64,000 bases of DNA from Lysobacter sp. (GCA_011526085.1 WYBC01000021.1:1-64000), one strand, 5' to 3'; shown: positions 42,292 to 54,317, counted from the stretch's first letter. Program-made: numbers and translations. Notes: generated from the letters alone by a model not told the origin.

Positions 42292-42750
42292 TCAGCGCAC
42301 GCCGGTGTGGCCGAAGCCGCCGGCGCCCCGGGCGCTGTCGGTGAAAGTATCCACGACCTCGAAGCCCGCGCGCACGATCGGAAGTATGACCAGTTGCGCG
42401 ATCCGGTCGCCCGGCGCCATGCCGTAGGCCTCGCGGCCGCGGTTCCAGACGCTGATCAGCAGTGGCCCCTGGTAATCGGCGTCGATCAGGCCGGTGCCGT
42501 TGCCCAGCACGATCCCGTGTTTGTGGCCCAGCCCGGAGCGCGGCAGGATCACCGCGCACAGCCCGGGATCGCCGATGTGGATGGCCAGCCCCGAAGGCAC
42601 CAGCGCGGCGTCGCCCGGCGCCAGCGTCAGCGGCGCGTCCAGCGCGGCGCGCAGGTCGAGTCCGGCGCTGGCTTCGGTGGCATAGGCCGGCAGCGGCCAT
42701 TCGCCGCCGAAGCGGGGATCGAGCAGTTTCACTTGCAGGGTGTGGGTCAT
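42292..42750 (-). CDS. dut: dUTP diphosphatase
   Basis: 152 residues, trimeric dUTPase that keeps uracil out of DNA. All five motifs are visible: [42 protein letters not shown] and the C-terminal [10 protein letters not shown]. Upstream of algC on the same strand, an order common to pseudomonads and xanthomonads. Confidence 0.97.
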   Translation of the reverse strand: MTHTLQVKLLDPRFGGEWPLPAYATEASAGLDLRAALDAPLTLAPGDAALVPSGLAIHIGDPGLCAVILPRSGLGHKHGIVLGNGTGLIDADYQGPLLISVWNRGREAYGMAPGDRIAQLVILPIVRAGFEVVDTFTDSARGAGGFGHTGVR

Positions 42751-42919
42751 CGGACTGCGGCCATCGAATCTTCGAAGCAGGCGGGCGGGGCGAACGCCGC
42801 CCAGTATCGCGGCAGGACCCCGCCCGCGCCAAACCCGCGGCGGTCGCGGGCAGGCGTCGACACGGGCAGGCGTCGACGCGGGCCGGCGGCGCGCTTGCGG
42901 CGCCTGCTACCCTGATGCG

Positions 42920-44722
42920 ATGCAGGAGTCTCCACGGGACCTGCTGCGCCGCGTCTTCGGTCATGAGGACTTCCGCGGCCAGCAGCGGGCCATCATCGAA
43001 CACATCGCGGACGGCGGCGACGCGCTGGTGCTGATGCCCACCGGCGGCGGCAAGTCGCTGTGCTATCAGGTGCCCGCGCTGCTGCGCGACGGCGTCGGCG
43101 TGGTCGTGTCGCCGCTGATCGCGTTGATGCAGGACCAGGTCGAAGCCCTGCGCCAGCTCGGCGTGCGCGCCGAATACCTCAACTCCACGCTCGATGCCGA
43201 ATCGGCGGCGCGGATCGAACGCGCGATGCTCGCGGGCGAACTCGACCTGCTGTACGTCGCGCCGGAGCGCCTGCTCACGCCGCGTTTCCTCTCCCTTCTG
43301 GATCGCGCCAGGGTTGGCCTGTTCGCCATCGACGAGGCCCATTGCGTCTCGCAGTGGGGCCACGATTTCCGCCGCGAATACCGCGAACTCACGGTGCTGC
43401 ACGAACGCTGGCCGGAAGTGCCGCGGATCGCGCTCACCGCCACCGCCGACCCGCCGACCCAGCGCGAGATCGCCGAACGCCTGCAACTGGAAGACGCGCG
43501 CCGGTTCGTCAGCTCGTTTGACCGCCCGAACATCCGCTACACCGTGGTGCAGAAGGACAACGGCAAGCGCCAGCTGCTCGACTTCCTGCGCGCGCATCGC
43601 GACGAGGCCGGCATCGTCTATGGCCTGTCGCGACGCAAGGTCGAGGAAACCGCGGAATTCCTCGCCGCGCAGGGTTTCAAGGCCCTGCCCTACCACGCCG
43701 GGCTGGATGCCGACGTGCGCGCGCAGAACCAGCGCCGGTTCCTGCGCGAGGACGGCGTGGTGATGGTCGCGACGATCGCGTTCGGCATGGGCATCGACAA
43801 ACCCGACGTGCGTTTCGTCGCCCACATCGATCTGCCGAAATCGCTGGAAGGCTATTACCAGGAAACCGGCCGCGCCGGCCGCGACGGCGAGCCCGCCGAA
43901 GCCTGGCTGTGCTACGGCCTTGGCGACATGGTGCTGCTGAAACAGATGATCGAGCAGTCCGAGGCCGGCGAAGAACGCAAGCAACTGGAGCGCCGCAAGC
44001 TCGATCAATTGCTGGGCTACTGCGAATCGATGCGCTGCCGCCGCCAGGTGCTGCTCGCCGGTTTCGGCGAAACCTACCCGCAACCTTGCGGCCACTGCGA
44101 CAACTGCCTGACGCCCGCCGACAGCTGGGACGCGACCGTGGCCGCGCGCAAGGCGCTGAGCTGCGTCTACCGCACCGGCCAGCGTTTCGGCGCCGCGCAC
44201 GTGATCGACGTGCTGCGCGGCGGCGAAGGCGAGAAGATCCGCCAGTTCGGCCACGACCGGCTCACGACCTACGGCATCGGCGCCGATCTCGACGCGAAGA
44301 CCTGGCGCGGCGTGTTCCGCCAGCTCGTGGCCGGCGGCCTGCTGGCCATCGACACCGACGCCTACGGCGGCCTGCGCCTCACCGACGCCAGCCGCGCCGT
44401 GCTCACCGGCGGCCAGACCGTGATGCTGCGCCGGGACGTCGTCGAAAAATCGAAGCGCGACCGCGACGGCGGCCCGCGCAGCGGCGTGCCGGTCGCATCG
44501 CAGGACCTCGCGCTGTTCCGCGCCCTGCGCGACCTGCGCGCGCGCCTCGCGAAGGACCAGAACGTCCCCGCCTACGTCATCTTCCACGACAGCACCCTGC
44601 GCGAGATCGCCGAGCGCCGGCCGGAATCGATGCCGGAACTCGGCCGCATCGGCGGCATCGGCGGCGCCAAACTCGCGCGCTACGGCGCGGAGGTGCTGGA
44701 GGTCGTGCGGGAGCAGGGCTGA
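42920..44722 (+). CDS. recQ: ATP-dependent DNA helicase RecQ
   Basis: 600 residues, 3'-5' helicase of the RecF pathway. Motif I MPTGGGKSLCYQ (41-46), DEAH in FAIDEAHCVSQWGHDFR, and motif VI ETGRAGRDG. The zinc domain has CESMRCRRQ and CGHCDNC. A winged helix follows, then a C-terminal HRDC domain (QDLALFRALRDLRARLAK). The ATG at 42920 follows the family start closely. Confidence 0.97.
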   Translation: MQESPRDLLRRVFGHEDFRGQQRAIIEHIADGGDALVLMPTGGGKSLCYQVPALLRDGVGVVVSPLIALMQDQVEALRQLGVRAEYLNSTLDAESAARIERAMLAGELDLLYVAPERLLTPRFLSLLDRARVGLFAIDEAHCVSQWGHDFRREYRELTVLHERWPEVPRIALTATADPPTQREIAERLQLEDARRFVSSFDRPNIRYTVVQKDNGKRQLLDFLRAHRDEAGIVYGLSRRKVEETAEFLAAQGFKALPYHAGLDADVRAQNQRRFLREDGVVMVATIAFGMGIDKPDVRFVAHIDLPKSLEGYYQETGRAGRDGEPAEAWLCYGLGDMVLLKQMIEQSEAGEERKQLERRKLDQLLGYCESMRCRRQVLLAGFGETYPQPCGHCDNCLTPADSWDATVAARKALSCVYRTGQRFGAAHVIDVLRGGEGEKIRQFGHDRLTTYGIGADLDAKTWRGVFRQLVAGGLLAIDTDAYGGLRLTDASRAVLTGGQTVMLRRDVVEKSKRDRDGGPRSGVPVASQDLALFRALRDLRARLAKDQNVPAYVIFHDSTLREIAERRPESMPELGRIGGIGGAKLARYGAEVLEVVREQG

Positions 44723-44740
44723 TCGGGCACGCCGCGTCGC

Positions 44741-45643
44741 TCACATCCGCAGCGACAGCCCGCTCTCGAACCGTCGGTGCCTGCCGTCGAGCGGATCGAC
44801 GAACGCGAGCGATCGCGCCAGCAGTTGCAATGGGCATTCCGGCGCATCGTCCCCTGCGTCGAGCAGCCCCGCGTCGCGCAGCATCGGGTACAACGGATCG
44901 CCCAGGATCGGCGCGCCCAGCGCGGCCATGTGCACACGGAGTTGATGTTTCCGGCCGGTCACCGGCTCCAGCGCGTAACACCAGGCGTCCGCGCTCCGTT
45001 CGGTCACATCGATGCGGGTGAGCGCGTTCGCCTCGCCCGCGGTTTCGCGCATGCGGAAGAACGGCTCGCCGCGCACCACGCGCGTATGACGTTCCAGCGG
45101 AAACGCGAGCATCGGCAGCGGCGGCGCGATCGCTTCGTAGCGCTTCGCGATCGCGCGTTCGCGGAACAGCGCCTGATAACGTGCGCGCGTCGCGGGATTG
45201 GCCGAGAACAGCACCAGCCCCGCGGTCGCTCGGTCCAGGCGGTGCAGCGGCACGATGCCGATGTCGCCGAAGCGCCGGACCAGGCGCGCCAGCAGCGTCT
45301 CCGCGACATGACCGCCGCCGGGCACGACCGGCAGGCCGTGCGGCTTGTCGACGACGATCAGATCCGCATCGACGTGCAGGATGGTTTCTTCCACCGCCAG
45401 GCGCGGCTCATCGACGACTTCGCGGTAATAGTGGATCTCGGCACCGACGCGATACGGCGCATCGCCGCGCAGCACGGCGCCCGCCGCATCCGACACCCGC
45501 CCGCGCGCGAATCGCGAAGCCCAGACATCGCGTTCGACCCTCGGAAAACACGCGCACAGCGCCTCCAGCACCGTCGCCCACGGACCGGGCGGCAACTGGA
45601 AACGACTCGCGGAGACGCCGTCGATCGGAGGAGGTGCAGGCAT
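44741..45643 (-). CDS. RluA-family pseudouridine synthase
   Basis: 300 residues. The catalytic aspartate lies in HRLDRATAGLVLF, preceded by LIVVDKPHGLPVVPGG and followed by TGRKHQLRVHMAALG. An S4-like N-terminal part (FARGRVS) is weak. It modifies uridines in rRNA or tRNA; which site cannot be told. The ATG at 45643 is preferred to 45724, which adds 27 unrelated residues. Confidence 0.92.
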   Translation of the reverse strand: MPAPPPIDGVSASRFQLPPGPWATVLEALCACFPRVERDVWASRFARGRVSDAAGAVLRGDAPYRVGAEIHYYREVVDEPRLAVEETILHVDADLIVVDKPHGLPVVPGGGHVAETLLARLVRRFGDIGIVPLHRLDRATAGLVLFSANPATRARYQALFRERAIAKRYEAIAPPLPMLAFPLERHTRVVRGEPFFRMRETAGEANALTRIDVTERSADAWCYALEPVTGRKHQLRVHMAALGAPILGDPLYPMLRDAGLLDAGDDAPECPLQLLARSLAFVDPLDGRHRRFESGLSLRM

Positions 45644-45749
45644 GCGGGCAGTGTACGGAGAAACCGGAATCGTCCCGCTGCGCTGCGGACGGTTCACCGA
45701 ACGATGCGCGATGCTCGCCCGCATGATCGCGACGGCATGCTGTCGCCGC

Positions 45750-46484
45750 TCACACCAGCGGCCGGCACCCCAACGCCGAGAGCACGCCGTGCAGCGCCGG
45801 TACCTGCATCAGCCACGGCGCGGCGATGGTGACGCCGCCGGCGAGCAGCACGAAGACGCCGGCGGCGGCGCGCAGGCCGCCGCGTTGCAGTGCCTGGCCG
45901 AGTCGGGCACCGCTCCAGGTCAGCGGCAGCATCACCGGCAGCGTGCCGAGGCCGAAGGCGAGCATGGTGAGCGCACCGTTGAAGGCGTTCGCCTGCAGCC
46001 AAGCGGTCGCCAGCAGGGTCGCGCTGAGGCCGCAGGGCAGCCAGCCCCAGAGCATGCCGATGCCGATGCGCTTGAACGCGGTATCGGCCGGCAACAGCGC
46101 GCGCTGCAGCGGCTGCAGGTGTTGCCACAGCGCGCGGCCCGGGCGCGCGAGCGGATTGAAGCGGCCGCCGGGATCGAGCAGGCGCACGGCGACCACGATC
46201 ATCATCAGACCAACCGCGATACGCATGAGCAGCGCGAGCTTCGGCGTCTGCGCGACCGCGACGAGGCCGTGGCCGAAGCCGCCGACGATCGCGCCGGCGA
46301 GCGTGTAACCGAGCACGCGGCCGAGGTTCGGCTGCAGTGCGTGCAGCCATTGCGCGGCCGGACTCGGGGCCTTCTGGCCGAACGACAGGCTGGTGGCGAT
46401 GGCGCCGCACATCGCGGCGCAATGCACGCCGCCGAGCAGGCCGCTGAGCAGGGCGGCACCGATGACGAGCCAGTCGATCAGCAT
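45750..46484 (-). CDS. TauE/SafE (DsbD-like) membrane protein of the cbb3 cluster
   Basis: 244 residues, six to seven transmembrane helices. The conserved first helix GLLGGVHCAAMCGAIATS, with a CxxxC pair, and the later GWLPCGLSATLL match the sulfite exporter TauE/SafE-DsbD_2 type that often ends cbb3 oxidase assembly operons, where copper delivery is suspected. Separated from ccoS by a REP-like pair. The start at 46484 places the first helix at the N-terminus. Confidence 0.88.
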   Translation of the reverse strand: MLIDWLVIGAALLSGLLGGVHCAAMCGAIATSLSFGQKAPSPAAQWLHALQPNLGRVLGYTLAGAIVGGFGHGLVAVAQTPKLALLMRIAVGLMMIVVAVRLLDPGGRFNPLARPGRALWQHLQPLQRALLPADTAFKRIGIGMLWGWLPCGLSATLLATAWLQANAFNGALTMLAFGLGTLPVMLPLTWSGARLGQALQRGGLRAAAGVFVLLAGGVTIAAPWLMQVPALHGVLSALGCRPLV

Positions 46485-46504
46485 GACATGCCCTGCACAG
46501 CCGA

Positions 46505-46591
46505 CTGTGGGAGCGACGGAAGTCGCGACAGGAGTTGAGCCGGCCGGCCAACGCGATCGGACCGCAGTCGCGACTCCCGTCGCTCCCACAG
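46505..46591. repeat. REP-like inverted pair (GGGAGCGACG family)
   Basis: CTGTGGGAGCGACGGAAGTC... (46505-46529) and GTCGCGACTCCCGTCGCTCC... (46567-46591) are reverse complements with one mismatch, spacer 37 bases. It occupies the gap between ccoS and the TauE/SafE gene, so it may lower expression of the latter. Confidence 0.78.
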
Positions 46592-46613
46592 GGAGACGAC
46601 GGCCCGCACGGGT

Positions 46614-46799
46614 TTATCGGTCGCGGTCGCCATGGCGAACCTGTGCCACCGGCATCGGCTTGTCGTCGTCGACGAGGATGTCCAGCGCCGGGGTGTCGAG
46701 ATCGTCGTATTGACCCTTGCGCACCGCCCAGACGAAGGCCCAGATCGCCGCGCCCAGAAGCAGCAGGCTGATCGGAATGAGTGCGAGGAGGATGTTCAT
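46614..46799 (-). CDS. ccoS: cbb3-type oxidase assembly protein CcoS
   Basis: 61 residues. One transmembrane helix (about 3-26) followed by the family signature WAVRKGQYDDLDTPALDIL. Needed for cofactor insertion into cbb3 oxidase. Follows ccoI on the same strand. Confidence 0.93.
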   Translation of the reverse strand: MNILLALIPISLLLLGAAIWAFVWAVRKGQYDDLDTPALDILVDDDKPMPVAQVRHGDRDR

Positions 46800-46867
46800 G
46801 ACCGCGAGTCTACGCGCCGCGGCCGGCGAGGGTTCTGAGCGGGGTCAAATGCGGGGGGAGGCCTGGA

Positions 46868-49339
<2,472 letters not shown>

Positions 49340-49377
49340 CGCCGCGATGATGCCAGAGCGCGCACCGGCGTCGCCGG

Positions 49378-49848
49378 TCAAAGCCATCGCCGGACCTTCG
49401 CGCAGTACGCCGCGTACTCGGCGCCGAAGCGCGCGGCCAGCGCACGCTCTTCCGGCAGGATCTGGAAGCGGGTGATGAACAGCGGGAACAGCGGCCACAG
49501 CGCGAGCGCGGCGGCGTGGCCCAACCACACCGCCCACGCCAGCAGCAGCAACGCCAGGCTGAGGTACATCGGATTGCGGCTGAAACGGTTCGGCCCGCCG
49601 GTCACCAGCCGCGCCGCGTTCTGCGGGCGCAGCGGATTCACCGTGGTGCTCGCGCGGCGGAACGTCCATCCCGCGGCGATTTCGATCCCCAGTCCGATCA
49701 GCGCGATCGACGCCGCCAGCGGCACCCGCAGCGGCAGATCGAATGCCGGCGCAGGCCATGCCCGCGCCGTCGCCCACATCGCCGCGCCGACCAGCAGCAT
49801 CACCAGCGGCGGCGGAATCCGGTTGTCGAGCGGCGTCGGGCGCGACAT
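49378..49848 (-). CDS. Isoprenylcysteine carboxyl methyltransferase/phospholipid methyltransferase-like protein
   Basis: 156 residues with about four membrane helices. The ICMT/PEMT-type SAM-binding C-terminus is clear: TGGPNRFSRNPMYLSLALLL, then PEERALAARFGAEYAAY. Substrate unknown; bacterial relatives methylate lipids or small thiols. It is inserted in the cbb3 assembly operon between ccoH and ccoI, with 19 bases to ccoH. Confidence 0.88.
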   Translation of the reverse strand: MSRPTPLDNRIPPPLVMLLVGAAMWATARAWPAPAFDLPLRVPLAASIALIGLGIEIAAGWTFRRASTTVNPLRPQNAARLVTGGPNRFSRNPMYLSLALLLLAWAVWLGHAAALALWPLFPLFITRFQILPEERALAARFGAEYAAYCAKVRRWL

Positions 49849-49867
49849 GCCGAGCTGACTCAGGGGA

Positions 49868-50503
49868 TTACGGCGTCGGGGCGGGCGGCGTCGCGGCGGG
49901 CGTCGCAGCCGGCGGTGGCGCGTCGGTGGAGGGCACAGCGGTGGGCGGTACGCCCGCGGCATTCGCGGCGGCTGCGTCGTCGTCGCCGGCCAGCGCAGGG
50001 CGCAGCAGGACGCCGCGCTGGCCCGCCGGCAGGCGGGCGAGCAGGCGCCACGTGCCCGCATCGTCCAGCAACTGCACGCGCCAGGCATGGCCGACATCCA
50101 GCGCATGCGCGGCGCTCCAGCCACCGCGGCCGTTGGGCTGCAGGGTCAACGCGATGTCCTGCGCGGCGTCCACCGGATGCTGCAGCGACAGTTTCAGCGG
50201 TCGTTCGCGATCGAAGTCGCCGGTGGCGACCAGCACCTCCACCGACGCCTCCTGCACGCTGAACACCGCCGCGAGCCTGCGCTCGGCGGCACGCTCGTCG
50301 GGACCGAGTTCGGTGGTCTGGATCTGCGCGGTGCGGCGCACGTCGTCGGGAATGGCGTCGCTGCCGCCGGCGTCGATCGCGATGAAGACCGTGGCGATGC
50401 CGGCGACGACCGCGGCCAGCGGGAAACCCACCATCAGCCACACCATCGGATTGCGCCAGGGCGACTGGCGTTTCGGATCGGCGGGCATGTCGTCTCGGTT
50501 CAC
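49868..50503 (-). CDS. ccoH: cbb3 oxidase assembly protein CcoH (FixH)
   Basis: 211 residues. One transmembrane helix (NPMVWLMVGFPLAAVVAGIA) and a periplasmic FixH domain. A C-terminal Ala/Pro-rich tail of about 40 residues (DAPPPAATPAATPPAP) makes it longer than typical FixH. The GTG at 50503 overlaps the ccoG stop (GTGA); the ATG at 50488 is an alternative five codons in. Helps assemble CcoP into the complex. Confidence 0.9.
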   Translation of the reverse strand: MNRDDMPADPKRQSPWRNPMVWLMVGFPLAAVVAGIATVFIAIDAGGSDAIPDDVRRTAQIQTTELGPDERAAERRLAAVFSVQEASVEVLVATGDFDRERPLKLSLQHPVDAAQDIALTLQPNGRGGWSAAHALDVGHAWRVQLLDDAGTWRLLARLPAGQRGVLLRPALAGDDDAAAANAAGVPPTAVPSTDAPPPAATPAATPPAPTP

Positions 50504-52047
50504 GGTGTTTTCCCGAAGAAGCGGGCGGGGATCTCTTCGCGCGAGCGGCCGTCGATGGACACCACCACGAATTCGATCTCGCGCTTGCCCATGACCTCGT
50601 CTCTGGCGATCACGGTGACCGGCAGGCTGAGCACCTGCTCGGCGGTGGTCTCGATCGTCTGCGTCCCTTCGCGCAGGACGATGCCGTCCGGCGCCTCCAG
50701 GGTGATGCGGTAGCGCTGCGGCTTCTGGGTCTTGTTGACCACCTTCAGCGTGTAATCGTTCTCCACGCCGGCCGCGGTCTCCCGATACAGCGCGTTGCGA
50801 TCGCGCAGCACCTCGACGATGAGCTCGCTGCGATGGGTCACGCTCCAGGCCCAGGCGATCACCAGCGTCAGCAGCAGGATGCCGTAGACGAAGATGCGCG
50901 GACGCAGCACCTTCGACGGCTTGCCGTCGATCTCGTTCTGGGTGGCGTAGCGGATCAGGCCGCGCGGATAACCGACCTTCTCCATCACCTCGTTGCAGGC
51001 GTCGATGCAGGCGCCGCAGGCGATGCACTCGTACTGCAGGCCGTTGCGGATGTCGATGCCGGTCGGGCAGACCTGCACGCAGATGGTGCAGTCGACGCAG
51101 TCGCCGAGCTGTTCGGGCTCGAATTTCGGCAGCGGTTCGGCCTTCAGGCCGGGATCGGCGATGGCGGTGTTGCCGCGCGCGGCGACGAGGTTGTCGGCGG
51201 CGGTGTGATGATGCGCGGCGCGGAAGACGTAGTCGTAGGCGAGGGCCTTGTCGAGCAGCCCGCGGCCGCGTTCCAGCACGCTGGCGACCCTGCCTTTCTT
51301 GCGCGCGCCGCGCGGCTCGCCGCGCATCGGGTCGTAGGCGATGATCAGGGTGTTGCGGTCGAACATCGCGCTCTGGAAGCGCGCGTAGGGGCACATGTAC
51401 TTGCACACCTGCTCGCGCAGGAAACCGGCATTGCCCCAGGTGGCCAGCGCGTAGAACAGCACCCAGAAGGTTTCCCACCCGCCCCATGCGAACGGCACGA
51501 AGCGGTCGCCGAGCTCGCGGATCGGGGTGAAGAAGCCGACGAAGGTGAAACCGGTCCACAGCGCGAACACCAGCCACAGCACGTGCTTGCCGCCGCGACG
51601 CCGGATCTTCTCCGCGGTCCACGGCGACTTGTCGAATTTCATCCGCTTGTTGCGGTCGCCCTCGGCCCACTGCTCGATCCAGATGAAGACCTCTGTCCAC
51701 ACCGTCTGCGGACAGGCGTAACCGCACCACAGGCGCCCCGCCAGCGCGGTGAAGAAGAACAGCGACAGGCCCGCGATGATCAGCAGCATCGCCAGGAACA
51801 CGAAATCCTGCGGCCAGAAGTTCAGCCAGAACACGTAGAACTTGCGCGCCGGCAGATCGAACAGCACCGATTGGCGACCGTCCCAGTTGATCCACGGGAA
51901 CACGTAGAACATGCCCAGCAGCACCCACACCGCGATCGCGCGCAGGCGCTGGAAACGGCCGTCGATCTCGCGCGGATGAATCTTCTGTTCGCTGACGTAC
52001 ATCGATGCCGGTTCGTCGGCGACCTGGAGCGGAATCTGCTTTTTCAT
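50500..52047 (-). CDS. ccoG: Cupric reductase/cbb3 assembly ferredoxin CcoG
   Basis: 515 residues. Membrane-bound Fe-S protein that reduces copper for cbb3 assembly. Five to six membrane helices. Cysteine motifs are CGYACPQ, CKYMCPYARFQ, CVDCTICVQVCP and CIACGACIDAC, followed by a C-terminal immunoglobulin-like domain. Between RGEPRGARKKG (about 251) and GDCVDC (315) there is an extra segment of some 60 residues, absent from many CcoG proteins. A perfect TATAAT lies upstream, so it may have its own promoter. Confidence 0.95.
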   Translation of the reverse strand: MKKQIPLQVADEPASMYVSEQKIHPREIDGRFQRLRAIAVWVLLGMFYVFPWINWDGRQSVLFDLPARKFYVFWLNFWPQDFVFLAMLLIIAGLSLFFFTALAGRLWCGYACPQTVWTEVFIWIEQWAEGDRNKRMKFDKSPWTAEKIRRRGGKHVLWLVFALWTGFTFVGFFTPIRELGDRFVPFAWGGWETFWVLFYALATWGNAGFLREQVCKYMCPYARFQSAMFDRNTLIIAYDPMRGEPRGARKKGRVASVLERGRGLLDKALAYDYVFRAAHHHTAADNLVAARGNTAIADPGLKAEPLPKFEPEQLGDCVDCTICVQVCPTGIDIRNGLQYECIACGACIDACNEVMEKVGYPRGLIRYATQNEIDGKPSKVLRPRIFVYGILLLTLVIAWAWSVTHRSELIVEVLRDRNALYRETAAGVENDYTLKVVNKTQKPQRYRITLEAPDGIVLREGTQTIETTAEQVLSLPVTVIARDEVMGKREIEFVVVSIDGRSREEIPARFFGKTP

Positions 52048-52103
52048 GGCGGCTGCGGAGGCGAAGGGGGGCGTTGCCGGGCGCGGCGTGCGACGGCAGG
52101 AAG

Positions 52104-52109
52104 ATTATA
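52104..52109 (-). promoter_or_regulatory. Candidate -10 box for ccoG
   Basis: TATAAT on the minus strand, 57 bases before the ccoG start, in a 33-base AT-rich island (52101-52133) that is exceptional in this sequence. No good -35 box is seen at the usual distance, so the promoter may be activator-dependent. Confidence 0.45.
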
Positions 52110-52126
52110 TATTAGAAATCACTAAA

Positions 52127-52498
52127 TTAATCTTCGCGCTTCAACGGATGATTGAAGCGGCTCGCCGGGCGCAGCAGGATCCAGGTGAACAGACTGGAGG
52201 CGGCGGTGGCCAGCCAGAACGCGAAGAAACCGATGGCGTATCCGGTCTCGCGATTGATGTCGAGATGCGGGAACGTCATGTCGCGCAGCGCCAGCGGGTC
52301 GAGCAGCGCGAAACAGACCATGGTCGAGACGCCGGCGGCGAAGAAGCTCGGCCAGAGAATCGCCCCGAGCCGCTGCGAGAGCGGCCGGGGCGGGTGATCG
52401 AACGGAAGCGGCGCGGAGATCCGGGCGGAGGCCGGGTCGGCATGCGGGTTCGAAGCGTCCTGATTGGAAGCATCCTGGTTCGAAGCATCCCGGGTCAT
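52127..52498 (-). CDS. Small membrane protein between ccoP and ccoG
   Basis: 123 residues, two transmembrane helices (about 45-68 and 85-110), no family named. The N-terminus carries a tandem pentapeptide repeat (DASNQ, DASNQ, DASNP) encoded by 15-bp units at about 52451-52492. The ATG at 52498 is followed directly by this repeat. It lies in the cbb3 operon, so a role near the oxidase is inferred from position only. Confidence 0.75.
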   Translation of the reverse strand: MTRDASNQDASNQDASNPHADPASARISAPLPFDHPPRPLSQRLGAILWPSFFAAGVSTMVCFALLDPLALRDMTFPHLDINRETGYAIGFFAFWLATAASSLFTWILLRPASRFNHPLKRED

Positions 52499-52526
52499 CG
52501 CACGCCTCCGTCTCGGTTGATGGGGC

Positions 52527-53474
52527 TTATTGTGCCCCACCCTGCGGCGCGTTCGCCTTGCCCTGCGACAGCGACCAGACATACGCGGCCGCCAGGCGGG
52601 CGCGGGTCTCGCCGACGATCGGCGCGTGCGCGGGCATCTGTCCGTTGCGGCCCTGGCCGATGCTCTGTTCGAGCGCGGCGAGACTTTCGCCGTACAGCCA
52701 GTAATCGTCGGTCAGATCGGGCGCGCCCAGCGCCTGCATGCCCTTGCCGTCGACACCGTGGCAACTGACGCAGATCGTCTCGTACTTGTTCTTGCCGATG
52801 TTGGCCAGACTGGTGTCGACCTTCTCGCCGCGCATCGACTGCAGATACACCGCCACCGCGGTCACGCCCTGCTTGCCGCCGAGCGCGCTTTCCCAAGCCG
52901 GCATCGCCGCCTGACGCCCGTTCAGCACGGTCTCGAGGATCTGATCGGGCGCCCCGCCCCAATGCCAGATGTTGTCGGTGAGGTTCGGATAACCGATCGC
53001 ACCCTGCGCGGTGGAGCCGTGGCAGGTGGCGCAGTTGTTGGCGAACACCGCCTTGCCCAGACGCAGACCCTTCGGATCCTTCGCGATCTCGTCGATGGCC
53101 TTGCCCTCGTACGGCGCGAAGGTGGCGGCCAGCTTCTTGTCCTGCGCGGCCTTGTCGGCATCGTGCTGCTTGGCGGAAGTCCAGCCGCTGGTGCCGGCGA
53201 AGGCGCCCAGGCCCGGGAACCACGCGAGATAGCCGATGGTGAAGACGATGGTGAGGTAGAAGAGATTGTTCCACCACTTCGGCAACGGCTTGTTGTATTC
53301 GGTGATGTTCTCGTCCCAGACATGGCTGGTGTCGGTCGGGCCGGGATCGCCGGGACGGCGCTTGGCGGTCCACCAGATCAGCCAGACGCAGCCGACCACG
53401 TTCAACACGACCAGTGCCATGACGAAGGCGGACCAGCCTCCGCTCATGCCCGTACCCACGTTGGCGGCGCTCAT
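52527..53474 (-). CDS. ccoP: cbb3 cytochrome c oxidase subunit III, CcoP
   Basis: 315 residues, dihaem c-type cytochrome that passes electrons into the complex. Two N-terminal membrane helices (about 14-35 and 68-88), then haem motifs CATCH (148-152) and CVSCH (235-239). The FixP signature WDENITEYNKPLPKWW lies between the helices. Overlaps ccoQ by 4 bases. Confidence 0.97.
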   Translation of the reverse strand: MSAANVGTGMSGGWSAFVMALVVLNVVGCVWLIWWTAKRRPGDPGPTDTSHVWDENITEYNKPLPKWWNNLFYLTIVFTIGYLAWFPGLGAFAGTSGWTSAKQHDADKAAQDKKLAATFAPYEGKAIDEIAKDPKGLRLGKAVFANNCATCHGSTAQGAIGYPNLTDNIWHWGGAPDQILETVLNGRQAAMPAWESALGGKQGVTAVAVYLQSMRGEKVDTSLANIGKNKYETICVSCHGVDGKGMQALGAPDLTDDYWLYGESLAALEQSIGQGRNGQMPAHAPIVGETRARLAAAYVWSLSQGKANAPQGGAQ

Positions 53475-53662
53475 CGGGCGCTCTCCTCTTGTTTCGTTCT
53501 GCTCTGTTCGACTGGATTGGATGCCGTTTCAGGTGCGTCGTCCTCGCCGAGCGCCATGCGCGCGGCGGCTTCGAATTCCGGCTTGCGGCGCGGGCTGAAG
53601 GCCCACACGCTGCCGACCAGGAACAACACCAGCAGGATGGCGGTGACGATGCCGGACATCAT
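53471..53662 (-). CDS. ccoQ: cbb3 oxidase subunit CcoQ
   Basis: 63 residues. One membrane helix (about 4-22) then WAFSPRRKPEFEAAARMAL, typical of CcoQ. Stabilises the CcoP association. It is 3 bases from ccoO and overlaps ccoP. Confidence 0.93.
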   Translation of the reverse strand: MMSGIVTAILLVLFLVGSVWAFSPRRKPEFEAAARMALGEDDAPETASNPVEQSRTKQEESAR

Positions 53663-53665
53663 GGC

Positions 53666-54280
53666 TCAGCCCCCTCTCGGCGCGTGCTTGCCGAGACCCT
53701 GCAGATACGCGACCACCGCATCCAGTTCGGTCTTGCCTTCCACCGCGGCGTTGGCGCCGTCGATGTCGGCCTGGGTGTACGGGTCGCCCAGCGTGCGCAG
53801 GGCTTTCATCTTCTTCTTGACCAGCGCGCCGTTCACCGTGGCGTCGGCCAGCCACGGGAAGCCGGGCATGTTCGACTCCGGCACCAGATCGCGCGGATTG
53901 TTCAGATGCACGCGATGCCAGTCGTCGGAGTAGCGACCGCCGACGCGGGCCAGGTCCGGACCGGTGCGCTTGCTGCCCCACTGGAACGGACGGTCGTAGA
54001 CCGACTCGCCGGCCAGCGAGTAGTGGCCGTAGCGCTCGGTCTCGAAGCGCAGCGTGCGCACCATCTGCGAATGGCAGTTGTAGCAGCCTTCGCGGATGTA
54101 GACCTCGCGGCCCGCCAGCTCCAGCGCGGGATAGGGTTTGACGCCCGGCAGCGGCTTGATCGCTTCCGCCTGGAACATCAGCGGGACGATTTCGGCGATG
54201 CCGCCGAACGACACCGCGACCGCGATCAGGATCGCCATCAGGGTGATGTTCTTTTCGACTTTCTCGTGAGCGTGGCTCAT
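53666..54280 (-). CDS. ccoO: cbb3 cytochrome c oxidase subunit II, CcoO
   Basis: 204 residues, monohaem c-type subunit. One N-terminal membrane anchor (about 12-35) and haem motif CYNCH (66-70) in [33 protein letters not shown] and MPGFPWL supply the distal ligand region. Located 37 bases after ccoN. Confidence 0.97.
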   Translation of the reverse strand: MSHAHEKVEKNITLMAILIAVAVSFGGIAEIVPLMFQAEAIKPLPGVKPYPALELAGREVYIREGCYNCHSQMVRTLRFETERYGHYSLAGESVYDRPFQWGSKRTGPDLARVGGRYSDDWHRVHLNNPRDLVPESNMPGFPWLADATVNGALVKKKMKALRTLGDPYTQADIDGANAAVEGKTELDAVVAYLQGLGKHAPRGG

Positions 54281-54317
54281 GGGTCTGTGCCTCGTGTTCG
54301 TGTTCTGCGGCGGGCGG

